DNA from: Chelydra serpentina
Taxonomy: Eukaryota > Chordata > Testudines > Chelydridae
Length of the DNA stretch: 64,000 nucleotides
NCBI GenBank assembly: GCA_037349315.1
Contig: JBAIAC010000027.1
Coordinates: 12,281,501-12,345,500 of the forward strand
Direction: 5' to 3'
The position numbers were made by a program, and so were the translations under genes. Below are positions 34,797 to 46,276 of this stretch, piece after piece (within the stretch, counting starts at the first letter, position 1; each line of letters starts with the position of its first letter). Below the pieces are notes generated by a model, which searched no databases, was not told the origin of the DNA, and worked only from the letters and a program-made list of their open reading frames with translations.

Positions 34797-36061
34797 TAGC
34801 AATGGTCACGTGGCCATTTAAAAGTCTGACTTACCAGCTCAGTCGTTTCTTTGTGGCCTGAAGCTCCCCAGACTCAGGCTCTGGCACCACTATAAGGAGC
34901 AATGTCCAGCAGAATGACTTTTCTTGCTGAGAGTACCCAGCTTCTTCTCCTGGAAAGTTCAACTCCAGGATCCAAAGGTAAAATGGATTTTAACCTCTGC
35001 ATTGTCTTGGTAAGACCTTCTTAGTGAGCATGCTGTAAACCAAGTTAACCTGTCAAGGATCAGGCAGCGCTGGTATTTTGTGATATAGTGGCGCCATCAT
35101 TTTCTGCAGAATTTAAGCTTTTACTTAAAAAGTTCTAGCCCTGTACTTGGGGGGAGGTGGAAGGGGGACACACACACCACGGCACACACCTGAATCTAGC
35201 ACCAGTGCAGCACTATCTTACTGAGATTGTGGTCGGCAATAATAGCTCTGAGACGGTCAACTATCCCAGTTCATCTCCGTGATGTTAACTTTGAAGCTTC
35301 ATGATGATCATCAAGGCTGACGTTTCACAATTTTGTTCAATTGCTGATGATTGTAGCTGCAACATCCAGCTACTGTAGAGTTATAGATAGGGATGGAGTA
35401 AAAAACCATCACCTTCATCCCACTAAAGTTAGTCTTCTCATAGGATAGAAATAGCTTTTTCATAAAGAGCAAAATCATGATTAAAAACTTCCCCAAAACA
35501 GTCGCTCTCTATCCGCTCTGCCTTTACTTTGCTTCACCTATGAATTATTTTGAAGCAATAAGGAGAAAATGGAAAGAGACAGCTTCATTTAAATAGGGGG
35601 CTCTTTCATTACATCCAATGCAAATTAATTCATGAGCTGGCACAGGGTAGTGGTCCCTGAGTGAAAGTAACTGATGGCAAGTATGACCAGGTGTTGTGCA
35701 AATGACTTAATATGATGGAGCAAAGGAAATGAATATTGGGGAAAATATTAATAAAAATGAGACACACACATTCTTAAAGGATTCCTTCCTCTTTGCTGAC
35801 TAGAGAACTTGAATTCTCTTCCTTTCCCCCATAGATTTGTGTGTGTATGCCTGATTTGCAGGAATTTTCAGCATTGTTTGTTTGTTAAAAAAGTGATGTA
35901 TATGAAATAAGTTTTGGTTTCTCTTTATTGTTTGGTCAATCACGGATAAACACTTAGTTCGATTCACTTACTATATAGTAAAAAATGTCAAAAGCGCGAA
36001 GTCCCATTTCCAAAAGGGATGCAGGCATTTGGGTATTTGTCTCATTGCAAGTCAATATGAT
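34797..36061. other. Intergenic DNA without a gene
   Basis: Unique, except that 35978-36060 resembles the palindromic 'gtcccatttccaaaaggg' family seen at 14826 and 52894. Confidence 0.45.
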
Positions 36062-36064
36062 TTA

Positions 36065-36175
36065 GGGCATGTCTACACGATAGCTGCCACAGCAGCACAC
36101 CTGTGGCCCTGCAACTGTACCGCTGAAGTGTAATAGTGCAAAGGCTTCCTACGTCGACGGAAGCAGTTTCTAGTG
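36065..36175 (+). mobile_element. Palindromic MITE fragment (TTA target)
   Basis: After TTA (36062-36064) it reads GGGCATGTCTACACGAT, then ctgccacagcagcac…tgtggccctgcaac, and cctacgtcgacggaagcag. The end and the tacgtcgacgg motif fit the large MITE group, but the right half is missing. Confidence 0.5.
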
Positions 36176-37159
36176 CTTCACTGAGACCCGTTATACTTAA
36201 CAAATATTAAAACCAGCTTTATATTGGGCAAATGTAAGATTATGTAGTTATAGGCCTACTGTAAATTAAACGTCAACTCAGATCACCATAACTTCTCCAA
36301 CCCAATTATATCCTCAGCCTGTCAAACCACCTCGCTGCCATATGCATGAGAAAAATAGCTGGCTTTGCAGCAGATCTCCTATGTTGGCTGGATGACATGG
36401 ACTGAGAGATGTGGTTTAAGTTCTATGCACTTCTTCCTCGGTTGAATGGAAACATTAATGACTGTGGGGCTGTACTGTAGTGTCTCTGACTTTGACTTTG
36501 ACTGTGGTTGATTATAAATGGGTTCCAGTCTGGAAATGTACACACCTTCCCATATTGTTGATCTTTTCTGACTTACCCCTCTTATTTTGCCAATCTGAAA
36601 AGGATGTGCTGGTCTAGGGCCTCATCCTGCAGCCTGATCCTGCAGTCTTATTGAAATCAATGAGGCAAACTGGGCATCTACTTTCATCCCATGACATCCC
36701 ATTCCAGCCAATGTGATTTAATAGAGTGTGAGGGGCCAATTTAGCTTGAGGAGACTATTTACATGAATAAAGGCTGTTTGCATTAGTGCTCGTTGGCAAA
36801 TCAGGCCTAGGATTCCTCACAGGGCCTTTTTATGATCAAAAGGAGTTCATAATCACCTTGGACAAGGCACGTTAAGATAGCCTCCTTGGGGGAAGCCAAG
36901 TGCCTAGAAACGGTGGGATAGATTTGCCAATGGAGTATCTGAGAGAATCTCATTGTCAAGCTGGACAGGTAGGAATTCGGATTCACTGACTGATGTTTAA
37001 GAGTAGATTGAAATGACAACATCAAGCACAATGAGAGAGACAAAACAAATAATGGAACAATCCTTAGTCCTGGACTGCAAAGAATTGAGTCTGTCTGGAG
37101 TTACTAGGTGGTACATAGGAGATGAGTGCAATTAAAGGGGGGGTCTTACAAAGGCCTGA
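36176..37159. other. Intergenic DNA without a gene
   Basis: A short low-copy phrase 'gggcctcatcctgcagcctgatcctgcag' occurs near 36615-36650. Otherwise unique. Confidence 0.45.
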
Positions 37160-37560
37160 GTAAAGTCTGAAAAAGCCAGTGTGATCAGAGAGCAAGCTGT
37201 GGGTTCCATCTTGCACATGCAACAGCACAAATTGGCCTTAGGGCCAGGCCAAGCTTCCCTGCTAACAAAGTCCAGCTGAATACTATGGTGTATTGAATAC
37301 TGTTAATATGGCAAGCCATCACTTTTAATTCTCAGGGGGTTTCCTGGTCCTGCTGGTACAGGGTAGGGGTGTGTGTTGGGAAGCATTCAATCTGGGGCCT
37401 TCAGCTGTCCATCTGTGAGGAGCCTAGAGCACGTTGTGTGTGTCTGCCTTAGAGAGCAGCCTGCTTTGTGTGTGTCTTTGTTTTTGGGGTTCTTGTGTGT
37501 TGTCATGCTGGATTCTAAGAAATAAAGTAGTGTTACATTGCAGACTTCAAGAAAGAGTAT
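37160..37560 (+). mobile_element. LTR-like remnant
   Basis: Ends with gctggattctaagaaataaa gtagtgttacattgcagac, a poly(A)-signal context (AATAAA at 37521-37526). I associate this wording with a turtle LTR. The left limit and any target duplication are unclear. Confidence 0.35.
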
Positions 37561-37982
37561 TTAATGTCCTTTAGCTAACTTCTCTGTTTGTGAATAACAG
37601 ATCTTTTCTTTCCATCATGCGGGGAAGATGTCCATCTTGTTACCCAGGTTCTAGAGTCCCTACTCTACTCCTGCTGCTAGCACATGGGATTCCTCTCTCC
37701 GCCCTTCATATTTCATGCATGCCTTTAAAGCTTTCCGTGCGTTCATTTTACATTCTCAAGGTTTCTTAAGGTAAAGGCATGAAAAGTTCTTAAAATAAAA
37801 AAAAAAAGCAAGTGCTTGTTGCAATGAAAAACGAAGCTGGAGCATACAGAATGGTTTGAGTTGCTTTATGTCCAAACTCAGATATGGTCAATCAGCTATA
37901 AAACAAACGTGTAGTTACATTTTTACAATTGCAAATGGTATTGAATTACATTCTCCCAGCTACCATTAGTTGTCATTGCATT

Positions 37983-38160
37983 GGGGGAGGGATAGCTCAG
38001 TGGTTTGAGCATTGGCCTGCTAAACCCAGGGTTGTGAGTTCAATCCTTGAGGGGGCCATTTAGGGATCTGGGGCAAAAATTGGGGATTGGTCCTGCTTTG
38101 AGCAGGGGGTTGGACTAGATGACCTCCTAAGGTCCCTTCCAACCCTGAGATTCTATGATT
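37983..38160 (+). mobile_element. Cry-type tRNA-derived SINE (full-length)
   Basis: Starts gggggagggatagctcagtg gtttgagcat (A box), then a B-box-like gagttcaatccttgag and a gggcaaaaattggggattgg body. The tail is ctagatgacctcctaaggtc ccttccaaccctgagattct atgatt. It is close in sequence to the inverted copy at 23198-23379. The tail matches CR1 3' ends, consistent with mobilisation by CR1 enzymes. Confidence 0.9.
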
Positions 38161-38869
38161 GTGCCTGAACTGCTTTAGGCCACTGGCTGAAGTATCATTT
38201 GGAATCATTAAAACAAGCAAAAGTGCATTCTTGCCTTTTTCTGGGGCAAACTTGTAAGCCAAGAACATCGCGGCTGTCTGAATTCAGGTTTTATATACAT
38301 ATGAGTTTCTTAAGGATCCAGGGCTCTTCTGCAGAAAGCCTTGCTATCACCAGGTCTAAAATTACACCCAGTCGTCCTCTAAACCAAGGCTGACTTTCTT
38401 CACCTGCACTCTGCTAATTCCTAAGGAAAAACATCCTCAAGCTGCTATGACGGGTGCTTTTTCCAGCAAGTGCACATTTCGAAAGCACTATTTTTAGTGC
38501 ACACTGAAACTTGACCTCTTTTTCAATGGCTTTTACAGGCAGACACTGACGTGTTAAGAGGCCGTGAGATTATTTATTATTAACCCTCACATTTTTGTGT
38601 CGTCCTTGCTGGTTGTATGCCCAGCAGAAATATAGTCAGAAAGGGTTTTGCTTTACAAGTAGGTATTGTTCTGTTTCATGCCTGAACTGGGGGGGGAAGT
38701 GGGGGGATTAATTTTCCTGTCAGGGTAGATACTTGTGTGATCATTTTTAACTTGTAGCTGCTCTAGCACAAATGACTTTGCCTTAAGTTTTAACTGCTGA
38801 ATGCTGAGTCAGACAACTCTGACTAAAATGCTAGAGCTAAAGAATTGCTACATCACTGGTTGTCTGTTG
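38161..38869. other. Intergenic DNA without a gene
   Basis: Unique sequence, G-rich patch at 38688-38706. Nothing else recognisable. Confidence 0.5.
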
Positions 38870-38874
38870 GATGT

Positions 38875-39699
38875 TGTCAGGGTTCCCTCCCCACTCTAAA
38901 CTCTAGGGTAAAGACGTGGGGACCCGCATGAAGAGCCCCTAAGCTTATTTCTACCAGCTTAGGTTAAAAACCCCCAAGGTACAAAATTCCCTGCACCCTG
39001 AGAAATGCTTCTTTCGCTGCCACCATCAAGTGTCTAACAGGAATCCAGGAAAGGAATCACTTGAACTTCCCTCCCCCCCAAAAATACTCCCTCAAGCCCG
39101 TACACCCCCTTTCCTGGGAAGCTTGAGAACAATCTCCCAACCAATTGGTTACACAGTGATCTAAAAAAACCCACCCCCGGAGTTTTTAACACCATAGAAA
39201 ACAGTCAGCTTCTTAAAAGAAGGATTTTATTAAAACAAAGAAGGTAAAATCATCTCTGTAAAATCAGGATGGTAACTAATTACAGGGTACTCAATTTCCA
39301 AACTCAGAGGGATTCCCCCTCTGGCAAAACTTAAAGCTACAGAAAAACAGGAATAACCCCCCCCCCCACCCCGCCCTCTAACACAGGGAACACACCAAGC
39401 AAAATAAACAGAAATCTACTCGCCATGCTATCTAAACTTACTTTAGAAAAATGAGTACTGGTGAGGAGACTGATTTTCTGTAGGTTCTTTCTGTCTTCCA
39501 AGATCACTCTGGCTGAGACAAAGAGCCACACACAAAGCCTTCCCCCCTCCCAAGATTTGAAAGTATCTTGTCCCCTTATTGGTCAGATGCCAGCCAGGTC
39601 AGGTGTCAGTCTGGCTACCTGTATTTCTTAACCCTTTACTGGTAAGAGGATTTTATAGCACTGCATCAGACCCTCTCCCCCTTCCTTTCATTTATGACA
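38875..39699 (-). mobile_element. Solo LTR of an endogenous retrovirus or Gypsy-type element (825 bp)
   Basis: Starts TGTCAGGG and ends ATGACA, giving TG…CA ends with a TGTCA/TGACA inverted terminus. It is flanked by an exact 5-bp duplication GATGT (38870-38874 and 39700-39704). No internal retroviral sequence is present, so it is a solo LTR. A TATAAAA on the minus strand near one end (complement of 39651-39657) and AATAAA on the same strand (complement near 39226) suggest minus orientation. Non-coding. Confidence 0.85.
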
Positions 39700-39779
39700 G
39701 ATGTCATATCCTCCTTTAGGAAAATAATATGATGCTATTCTACAGCAATCGTGCAAAACACTGACTTAGGTACTTATCT

Positions 39780-40015
39780 GGCCACTGCTGCCATAGTTTC
39801 TGAACACCTCACAATCGCTAATGTATTTACCCTCACAACACTTCATGAGGTTGGGAATTATTATTATCCCCATTTCACAGATAAGAACTGAAGCACAGTG
39901 AGACTCAGTGACTTGCCAAGGTTTCATAGGAAGTCTGGGGCAGAGCAGGGAGTTGAAGCCATGTTGCCCAGATGCCAGGATAGCACGGTAACCAATAGGA
40001 TATCCAGCAGTACTA
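39780..40015 (-). repeat. MIR-like SINE remnant
   Basis: Contains ttattattatccccatttca cagataagaactgaagcaca, gactcagtgacttgccaagg, tttcatagg, ggggcagagcagggagttga and aagcc. A clear inverted MIR core. Confidence 0.7.
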
Positions 40016-40779
40016 TGGGAAGATGCAATGTTTTGGGCCACTGCTGTAGAGCTTTTAGAAATGAAATACTGCAGTATTTTTTAAAAGAGCTATAAAGCAC
40101 TAAACAGGAGATGACAGCCGCAGCGCATTGTAAGAACGGGAGCTGAGTCAGTTGTGTGGCAAGTGGAGCTGTGGCTAAAGTAGGGGTTTTTCTTTTGATT
40201 TTTTAAAGAGATTTGTGCTCCAGCAGATCAACCGTAGATTAGCATGAGACCCAACAGCTTCCTCTTGCGCTGGCCAGACAAACTTTAATCTGGCTTGCCT
40301 GGCTCCTTCAAGCTGAGTTATGTGATTGCTACAGCAGGGTATGAGACACACACACTGTTTGATCTAGCCCTGTTCTGAAGTAGTAGATCCCAATGAACCG
40401 GAAGGAGCAGCAGTCTGCTTAGAAGAAGGTGGTCTATTATGTAAAATGTTTCTGTGAATGTCTAGCTGGAAACACACAAGTAGCAAATTGTCAGCTTGTA
40501 GGAGACAGGGCAGGGGAAAGATAGGTTTTATTTGGAACATACGTATTAATCACTGGGGTTGTAATGGATCTTTGATGCTCAAAGGGGCAGGATTTATTCT
40601 AGAACTCGTTGTTAAATCTTTAATTATGAAGAAGGTTGGTGACCCAACAGGGACCTGTAGATGCAGACGTAGAGGATGGTTATATTTAGTCCTGTGGCTT
40701 TTAAAATATTTCATTGAGAAGAAGTTGTTGACGTCAGGCTGGGAATAATTTGAAGTGACAGCAAGTGCAGCAGTTACTG
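40016..40779. other. Intergenic DNA without a gene
   Basis: Unique sequence; no exon or repeat recognised. Confidence 0.5.
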
Positions 40780-40860
40780 GGTTTCAGGGCTCCCGAGCCC
40801 TATTTGTGACTCTGGTTCGAACTACACTAACTTGCTGTGTGGCCAGGGGTAAGTTGCTTA
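40780..40860 (+). repeat. MIR-like SINE, left part (split by a MITE)
   Basis: Reads tgactctggttcgaactaca, ctaacttgctgtgtggccag and gggtaagttgctta. It stops exactly at the TTA where the 81-bp MITE begins. The other half resumes at about 40942 (caatttttatccaagagtct…atgaaatgagtgcgc). Confidence 0.6.
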
Positions 40861-40941
40861 GGGTGCGTTGTTCGGAGGTGCTGAGCACCCACTGACGTCA
40901 GTGAGAATTGGGAGTGCTCAGCACTTTTGCAAATCAGACCC
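40861..40941. mobile_element. Small palindromic MITE (81 bp) inside a MIR-like SINE
   Basis: Bounded by TTA (40858-40860) and TCA (40942-40944, read as a mutated TTA). Ends are GGGTGCG and CAGACCC. The interior is an inverted pair: ggaggtgctgagcaccca against gggagtgctcagcactttt. The 'gaggtgctgagcac' wording recurs in the window. Confidence 0.6.
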
Positions 40942-41498
40942 TCAATTTTTATCCAAGAGTCTCCTAGCTATGAAATGAGTGCGCTTTTCTATCATAGAGG
41001 ATTGATGGGAGAGTTAGTGCATGCAATTTTATTTGCTTTCACTTTCATAACGATATTGTCAGTCCTAAGTGTTCAAAAATCATAAGATTGGCTTAATAAA
41101 AATCACGAGACTTAAAAATGTTAATGGGAGAGGTGTTCTCTTTATTCACCAGTCTGACTTTTGAATCTTTAGGATGTCCTTTTGTTTTTAAGCTTTTCTC
41201 TGCTACCATGAGGACTAGAAACGTATTATTTTTAAACAAATGAGATCTGAAATTCTCATGTATTCACAAGAGTCCAGGAGCTGGGAGTTTAAGAAATGTT
41301 GCAAGACCTATGATAAAATCACAAGTCAGCAACATTGCTTTCATCATAAATTCTCTTTTTTGACAGGGAATATTTCTAGAGATAACCCTGACGCAGACAC
41401 ACACATGTTAGTAAATATACAGTTGTAGAGAGAAAAACGTTTGAATCAGCTCATCAGCCATATTCAAAAAAATGTAAGTATCAAGAATCATAGTGGTT

Positions 41499-41752
41499 GG
41501 CTACACAAACACTTAGTTCACGGCAAACTGAGGTGTAAATCTCCACTGCGCTAGCCTGCCACGGACTAAGTTCTGACGCACTTAAAGTTCCCTCGTGCAC
41601 TTTGATCTATTCCTGTTTCAAAGCGGGGTAGATCGAAGTGCACTAGGGAACTTTTAATGTGTGTCAGCAGGGTCCACACGGACGCTTAGTGCGAGGCAGG
41701 TTAGTGCAGGGTAGATTTACGCCTCAGCTTGCTATGAACTGTAGATGAGCCC
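41499..41752. mobile_element. Palindromic MITE, second family (about 254 bp)
   Basis: The arms read agttcacggcaaactgaggt gtaaatct on the left and agatttacgcctcagcttgc tatgaact on the right, inverted. An inner pair is acttaaagttccctcgtgca ctttgatct against agatcgaagtgcactaggga actttta. The right end GAGCCC is followed by TTA; the left target is decayed. Confidence 0.75.
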
Positions 41753-41754
41753 TT

Positions 41755-42409
41755 ACATTTGCAATTTTGGGGATTACGAGTAAGAACAAGATGATTTAAA
41801 AAAAAACTTCTAAAAATTGTGAAGTATAAAGTATATTTAGACCCTTGTTCCAACTTGCTACTCTGGTTACATACAGAATGGGAGGAGTATATTTGAGAAC
41901 TGGTACATCTCATTACAGGGGTAGTTGTTAATTACAGTTTCAGGATGATTATCTGACAGATGGATTACCTGCCTTTCCTGTATCACATTTATACCTTAAC
42001 TATGGAGTAATCTTAATTGTTTCTTCTCTCTTGGGCCTGGTTCAACAAAAACTCCATCTGCCATGTGTGCTGTGCAAGCCCAGTGTTTTAGAGAGGAGGG
42101 GGATTCTGTAGCCTGGATGCCAGACGGATTATTATAGAATCTGGCCCTAAGCCTTTTCCATTTTGCCGTCTGTAATGATATGCTGCAATATGATGCAAGT
42201 GCCACTGCAGTAAAGTGCTGCTGCAATATGATATTACTCTTGCTGAGGGGAGAGGGGGAGTCGAGCGCTGAAATTCCTGTTGCTGCAGCTGCTGTTCTGA
42301 GTGATTATACACCACCACCGTGTCCTGAAAACTGCACGTTAAACATTGTGTCTTCAGTCACAGCCCTCAGCATGGTATGTTTCATAAACCTCACCAACCT
42401 GTGAGGCAG
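41755..42409. other. Intergenic DNA without a gene
   Basis: Unique sequence. A local imperfect repeat of 'tgctgcaatatgat' occurs twice at 42180-42235. No exon. Confidence 0.45.
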
Positions 42410-42655
42410 CATAAGCCAGTGTGTAGGACACTGGACTGGGAGTTAGGAGACTTGGGTTCTAGTCCTGGCTCTGCCACTGACTGGCTTTGAGACCTTGAGC
42501 AAGTCACTTCACCCCTATGTCTTGTTCATTTAGGTGGTATATTCTTTGGAGTTTACACTGTCGCTTACTATGTGTACTGGCACCATCTAGTACCTTGGAG
42601 CTCCAATCTCTATTGGGGGCTCTAGGCACTACTGTAATACAAATATATAATAATA
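42410..42655 (+). repeat. MIR-like SINE with tRNA-like head and tail
   Basis: Reads gtaggacactggactgggag, ttaggagacttgggttctag, tcctggctctgccactgact, ggctttgagaccttgagcaa and gtcacttcacccctatgtct. The tail is actggcaccatctagtacct …ctctaggcactactgtaata c. One of the least decayed copies here; it retains head, core and tail in order. Confidence 0.75.
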
Positions 42656-44602
42656 CTTCCCTCCCTGCTTTACTCTGGTGAGAGAGTTGTTTGTTACTAG
42701 CTCATATCAGCAGTACATTACAGCACCTTCCGCGCTAGCTCAGCTACACTGGTTGGATGCACCAAGGCGGCAGAGCAAAGGTACATCCATTCCCCGGCCC
42801 AGCTGCTCTGGGGAGCGTGCCTGCTGATTCCCAAGGTCTGTGTGGCCTGTGCAGGCAGGTAATGTGAATTCTTATTTCCCCCTTACTCTGAGCAGCTGGG
42901 TAGGCCAGGCCACAAGCTCGCCTTACATGCCTTTAAATATCAGTCCTTCACAAATCATTTCACCCTTTGTGGAGATAGATGGCAGGAGGCTGAAGTCTTG
43001 TGTCCTAACCTGAGCTTCTCTTTCTCCCTCTTCATTACTGCTGCACACTCGTCTCGCCACAGGCTCTCCATCAGGCTCATCAGAGCCTTCCCATCTGTTG
43101 CCACTGGTGTTGGTGTATTTGATTTAGTCTCAGCTCGGTGTTCTTTAAGCCCATGATATGAAAACTTTTACCTTCCAATCCAAGGGCAATTAGGACTTAT
43201 CCATTTCCCGGCTCATGGATATGAATGACTGCAATACTGACTGCTATCTATTTAAACATGTGACCGCTACCTGTAGAAGACAAGTTCTACATGGGTGGCT
43301 GTTCAGAATATTGTTAATTTGGGATCAAATCCGGATTCAGGAAATCCCAGTGAGATCACTGGGAATATGGGCAGTAGGCTGAACCCCGTATCTCCTTTGC
43401 TTTTATGTCTTTTCTTGAGAACATAAATTAGACCGACTGATGCCACGGAGGAAAAGAATTCACACTGTGCTTATACACAATGTATATGTAGGTATCACTT
43501 ACATTTATACAGCAACTTTGCAAACTTCTATACAAGTTATAAATAGACATCACTTCTCTTGCCTCTGCATTGTGGCCATCTCAAGGGTGCAGCTGTTTAA
43601 CTGCACCGTAGCATCGCAGAATTGCTTATGACAGGAAGCAAAAAGTACTGCCGTATCCAGTTGAAATGGAAGTAGGCAGAAGACAACTACTTACCTATTC
43701 GGTTTCCTTCCTGCTGGATAGCCAGCCAACAATGCCTCCTGCAGCACATAGGAGATCCTTGATTTTTTTCCCCATAAAACCACTGGCCTAAGTGAAACTT
43801 GCTTTAGGGACTTCTTGCATGAGTGTGATGAAACTGGATTGGGCTCTTGCACTGGGAAATCTGATGTATGAACCTATTGTATTTGGCTTGCCTCCATATC
43901 TAGCTCCAGTAAGGGTTGATATGACTGGTTGTAGACTAGCATTAAAGGTTGCTCGCTAGTTATAAAATTTTTGCTACGGGCCCTGGCCTGCAAAGACTTA
44001 TGCATATGCTTGATTTAATTGACATCAATGGGTCAACTCACATGAATCGAATTAAAACAGGTGAATTTTTTCAGGATCAGGCCCATGATGATATTGTTCA
44101 TATGAGAGAAAACAACCAGTTGATGGGAAAGGCAGGAAATTTTAGAGGCTTAATTAGTTACTGTTTCCCCCACAATGCTAGTATTCTTGGTCGATTTTTC
44201 TGTCTTCTGCTTCTAATGGATTTGCCATACATGTTTTTTATCTCCAGGAATTTTTATGCATGCTGATAATAGTGTAATCCTCACCTCTGGGTCAGCCATC
44301 TGGGAGTTTAAACTGCCATCGCCATGCAAAATTTCGTCCTCTTTGCCAGGGGCTCAGATTGGATCAGCTGTTTAAATCATCTTAGCACTAAATACATGTT
44401 ATTTAGAAAACAGAGAGAAAGCGTCAGACGTGAATAATTAGCCACTAAATGCTCCATTCCCATTCAGTGGATTGCCCCAGGAAATTAGAAGATACTTGTC
44501 AAAATTATTGGCACTTACGCAGTCCCCCAGTGGTTGTCCTATTGTCAGCAACTTGTAATTTCTCCTTCTGAATCAGGTTGCTCACGGGAAACTAGGTGAA
44601 AC
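42656..44602. other. Intergenic DNA without a gene
   Basis: Around 43975-44100 is a repeat phrase ('ggcctgcaaagacttatgca', 'gacatcaatgggtcaactca') that I know as a common short repeat in turtle DNA. The open frame crossing it is not a gene. Otherwise unique. Confidence 0.45.
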
Positions 44603-44605
44603 TAA

Positions 44606-44847
44606 GGTATTGTCTACACCGCATCTTGGCTTCAGTTTCAGCCATCCATGACCAGCCATTGGTGTAGCTGTCTGTAGTGCGGAACCCCTTGTGTAGACAG
44701 GCAAAGCTACTATTCACAGTGCTTGAAACTCAGACAAGCTATGCTGGTGCAAATCTGACTGTCAGCACTTTCCCCTGTCTGCACGAAGGGTTTGCTGTGA
44801 TGCAGCTATGATTGTGGCTGAAATCTGTGCATCTCTCCAGAGTAGAC
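44606..44847 (+). mobile_element. Palindromic MITE, third family (about 242 bp)
   Basis: Starts GGTATTGTCTACACC after TAA (44603-44605) and ends at agagtagac, immediately before TAA (44848-44850). That same TAA is the left target of the next MITE. Inverted segments: cggaaccccttgtgtagaca against tgtctgcacgaagggtttgc. Confidence 0.55.
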
Positions 44848-44850
44848 TAA

Positions 44851-45145
44851 GGGTACGTCTATACTTACCCGTCGCGTCGGAGGCGCGGGATCGATGTTCT
44901 GGGTTCGATTTATCGCGTCTTGTCAAGATGCGATAAATCGAACCAAGAAGTGCTCCGCCATCGACGCCGGTAATCCAGCTCGACGAGCGGAGTAGGCGGA
45001 GTCGACGGGGGAGCCTGCGCGCCGCGTGCGGACCACAGGTAAGTTCGAACTAAGGTACTTCGACTTCAGCTACGTTATTAACATAGCTGAAGTTGCGTAT
45101 CTTAGTTCGACGGGGGGGGGGGGGGGGGTTAGTGTAGACCTGGGC
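44851..45145 (-). mobile_element. Palindromic MITE, copy 4 (PIF/Harbinger-like)
   Basis: Inverse of copies 1-3. Left end GGGTACGTCTATACTTACCC after TAA; right end GTGTAGACCTGGGC before TAT. The interior has GGTTCGATTTATCGCG/CGATAAATCGAACC arms, a GGAGTCGACGGGGGAGC block, and TTCAGCTACG…AGCTGAAG arms. It has a 17-base G run at 45112-45128, longer than in its relatives. Confidence 0.85.
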
Positions 45146-45148
45146 TAT

Positions 45149-45884
45149 GACTTAACTTTTGCAGGAGGAAATGTTTCTATATTTCTCTGGCTAATTACAT
45201 TGAGAATATATGGAACTTGGCTTTGAAATATTTTTCAGGGAAGCAGTCCTATTCCACTCTATAGCTTTGAGTACAGCCTGACAATAAAGTTCATTACCCT
45301 TAGGTTCCCCTACACAGTACATTGATATGGGAGGAAATGATGCATTTAGGTGTCACATTTATCAGGTCGGTCTACATTATCCTACAGCTGCACTGACTCA
45401 CTTCCACTTCCCAGTCAGTGCTGGCAGCTTCATTTGTTACTCCGCGTTATCTTGCGTCTCACCCAAAATCTACTGGCTTCGAAGGTGATGGAAAACCTTC
45501 AACAGAGGATAATGACAAAAAAAAGTCTCTACTGCACTTAGTTGAAAGAATGTGCATTGTTCCTTTACAGTGTAGAGTCAGTTCCTGGGGCAGTTTTTGA
45601 ACTGTATCATGCGCAAATTCTTGCCTTTACTGGTTTCAACACTGGGTATAAAGCCTTTCCTCTAGTTTCTAAGCGTGGCTTGTTATATTGATTGAGTTGT
45701 GGTTGGGACCTCTAGATGCTAGTATAATATAAAAAATAACAGCCGGAGCACAGATTTGCAAACAGAATATGGACATCTCAGCAATTTGGAGTAGGTTAAG
45801 CATTCAGAGTGTGTGTAACTTTCAATTCACTAACTTTTTGCCATTCCAAGAAAAGCCTGGCTTCTGAAAAGCACCATGGTTTTA
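45149..45884. other. Intergenic DNA without a gene
   Basis: Unique sequence with nothing recognised. Confidence 0.5.
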
Positions 45885-45970
45885 TCTTGTATTTGTACAG
45901 CACCTAGCGTAATGGAGTCATGGTCCATGACTGGGGCTCCTAGGCACTACTGCAGTACAAATAATTTAGC
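45885..45970 (+). repeat. MIR/L3-like tail fragment
   Basis: Reads cttgtatttgtacagcacct agcgtaatggagtcatggtc catgactggggctcctaggc actactgcagtacaaat, the tail wording repeated elsewhere in the window. Confidence 0.65.
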
Positions 45971-46276
45971 AAAACCCTGATCTTCTCATGCCGTTGTACA
46001 CAGCTGATTTAATTGTTATAAATTACAGGTGGTGATTTATGGAATCTGAAAAAAAATTATGCTCTTGAGGGCCCTCCATTGTGTAACCAATTGGGACGTC
46101 TTTGGCTAAATGTAGCTTTCAAACATCTTTCATCTGTCTGAGCAATCCAGTTACAAGTTTAAATATTCAGGTTCATGCTGTTGATCTGTGACAACTGTGC
46201 AGAATTTGGGTCCCTCTGCAAATTAGTAGATTAAAATGATGGGTAAACATCATCTACACCTGGTATAACCTTGTAA

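Noticed and set aside
37983..38055. Possible tRNA gene at the SINE head
   Set aside because: Continues directly into the SINE body and CR1-like tail, and an inverted copy is present elsewhere.
43949..44266. 105-codon open frame on +
   Set aside because: Runs through a known short repeat phrase (gcaaagacttatgcatatgc) and unique DNA; no domain.
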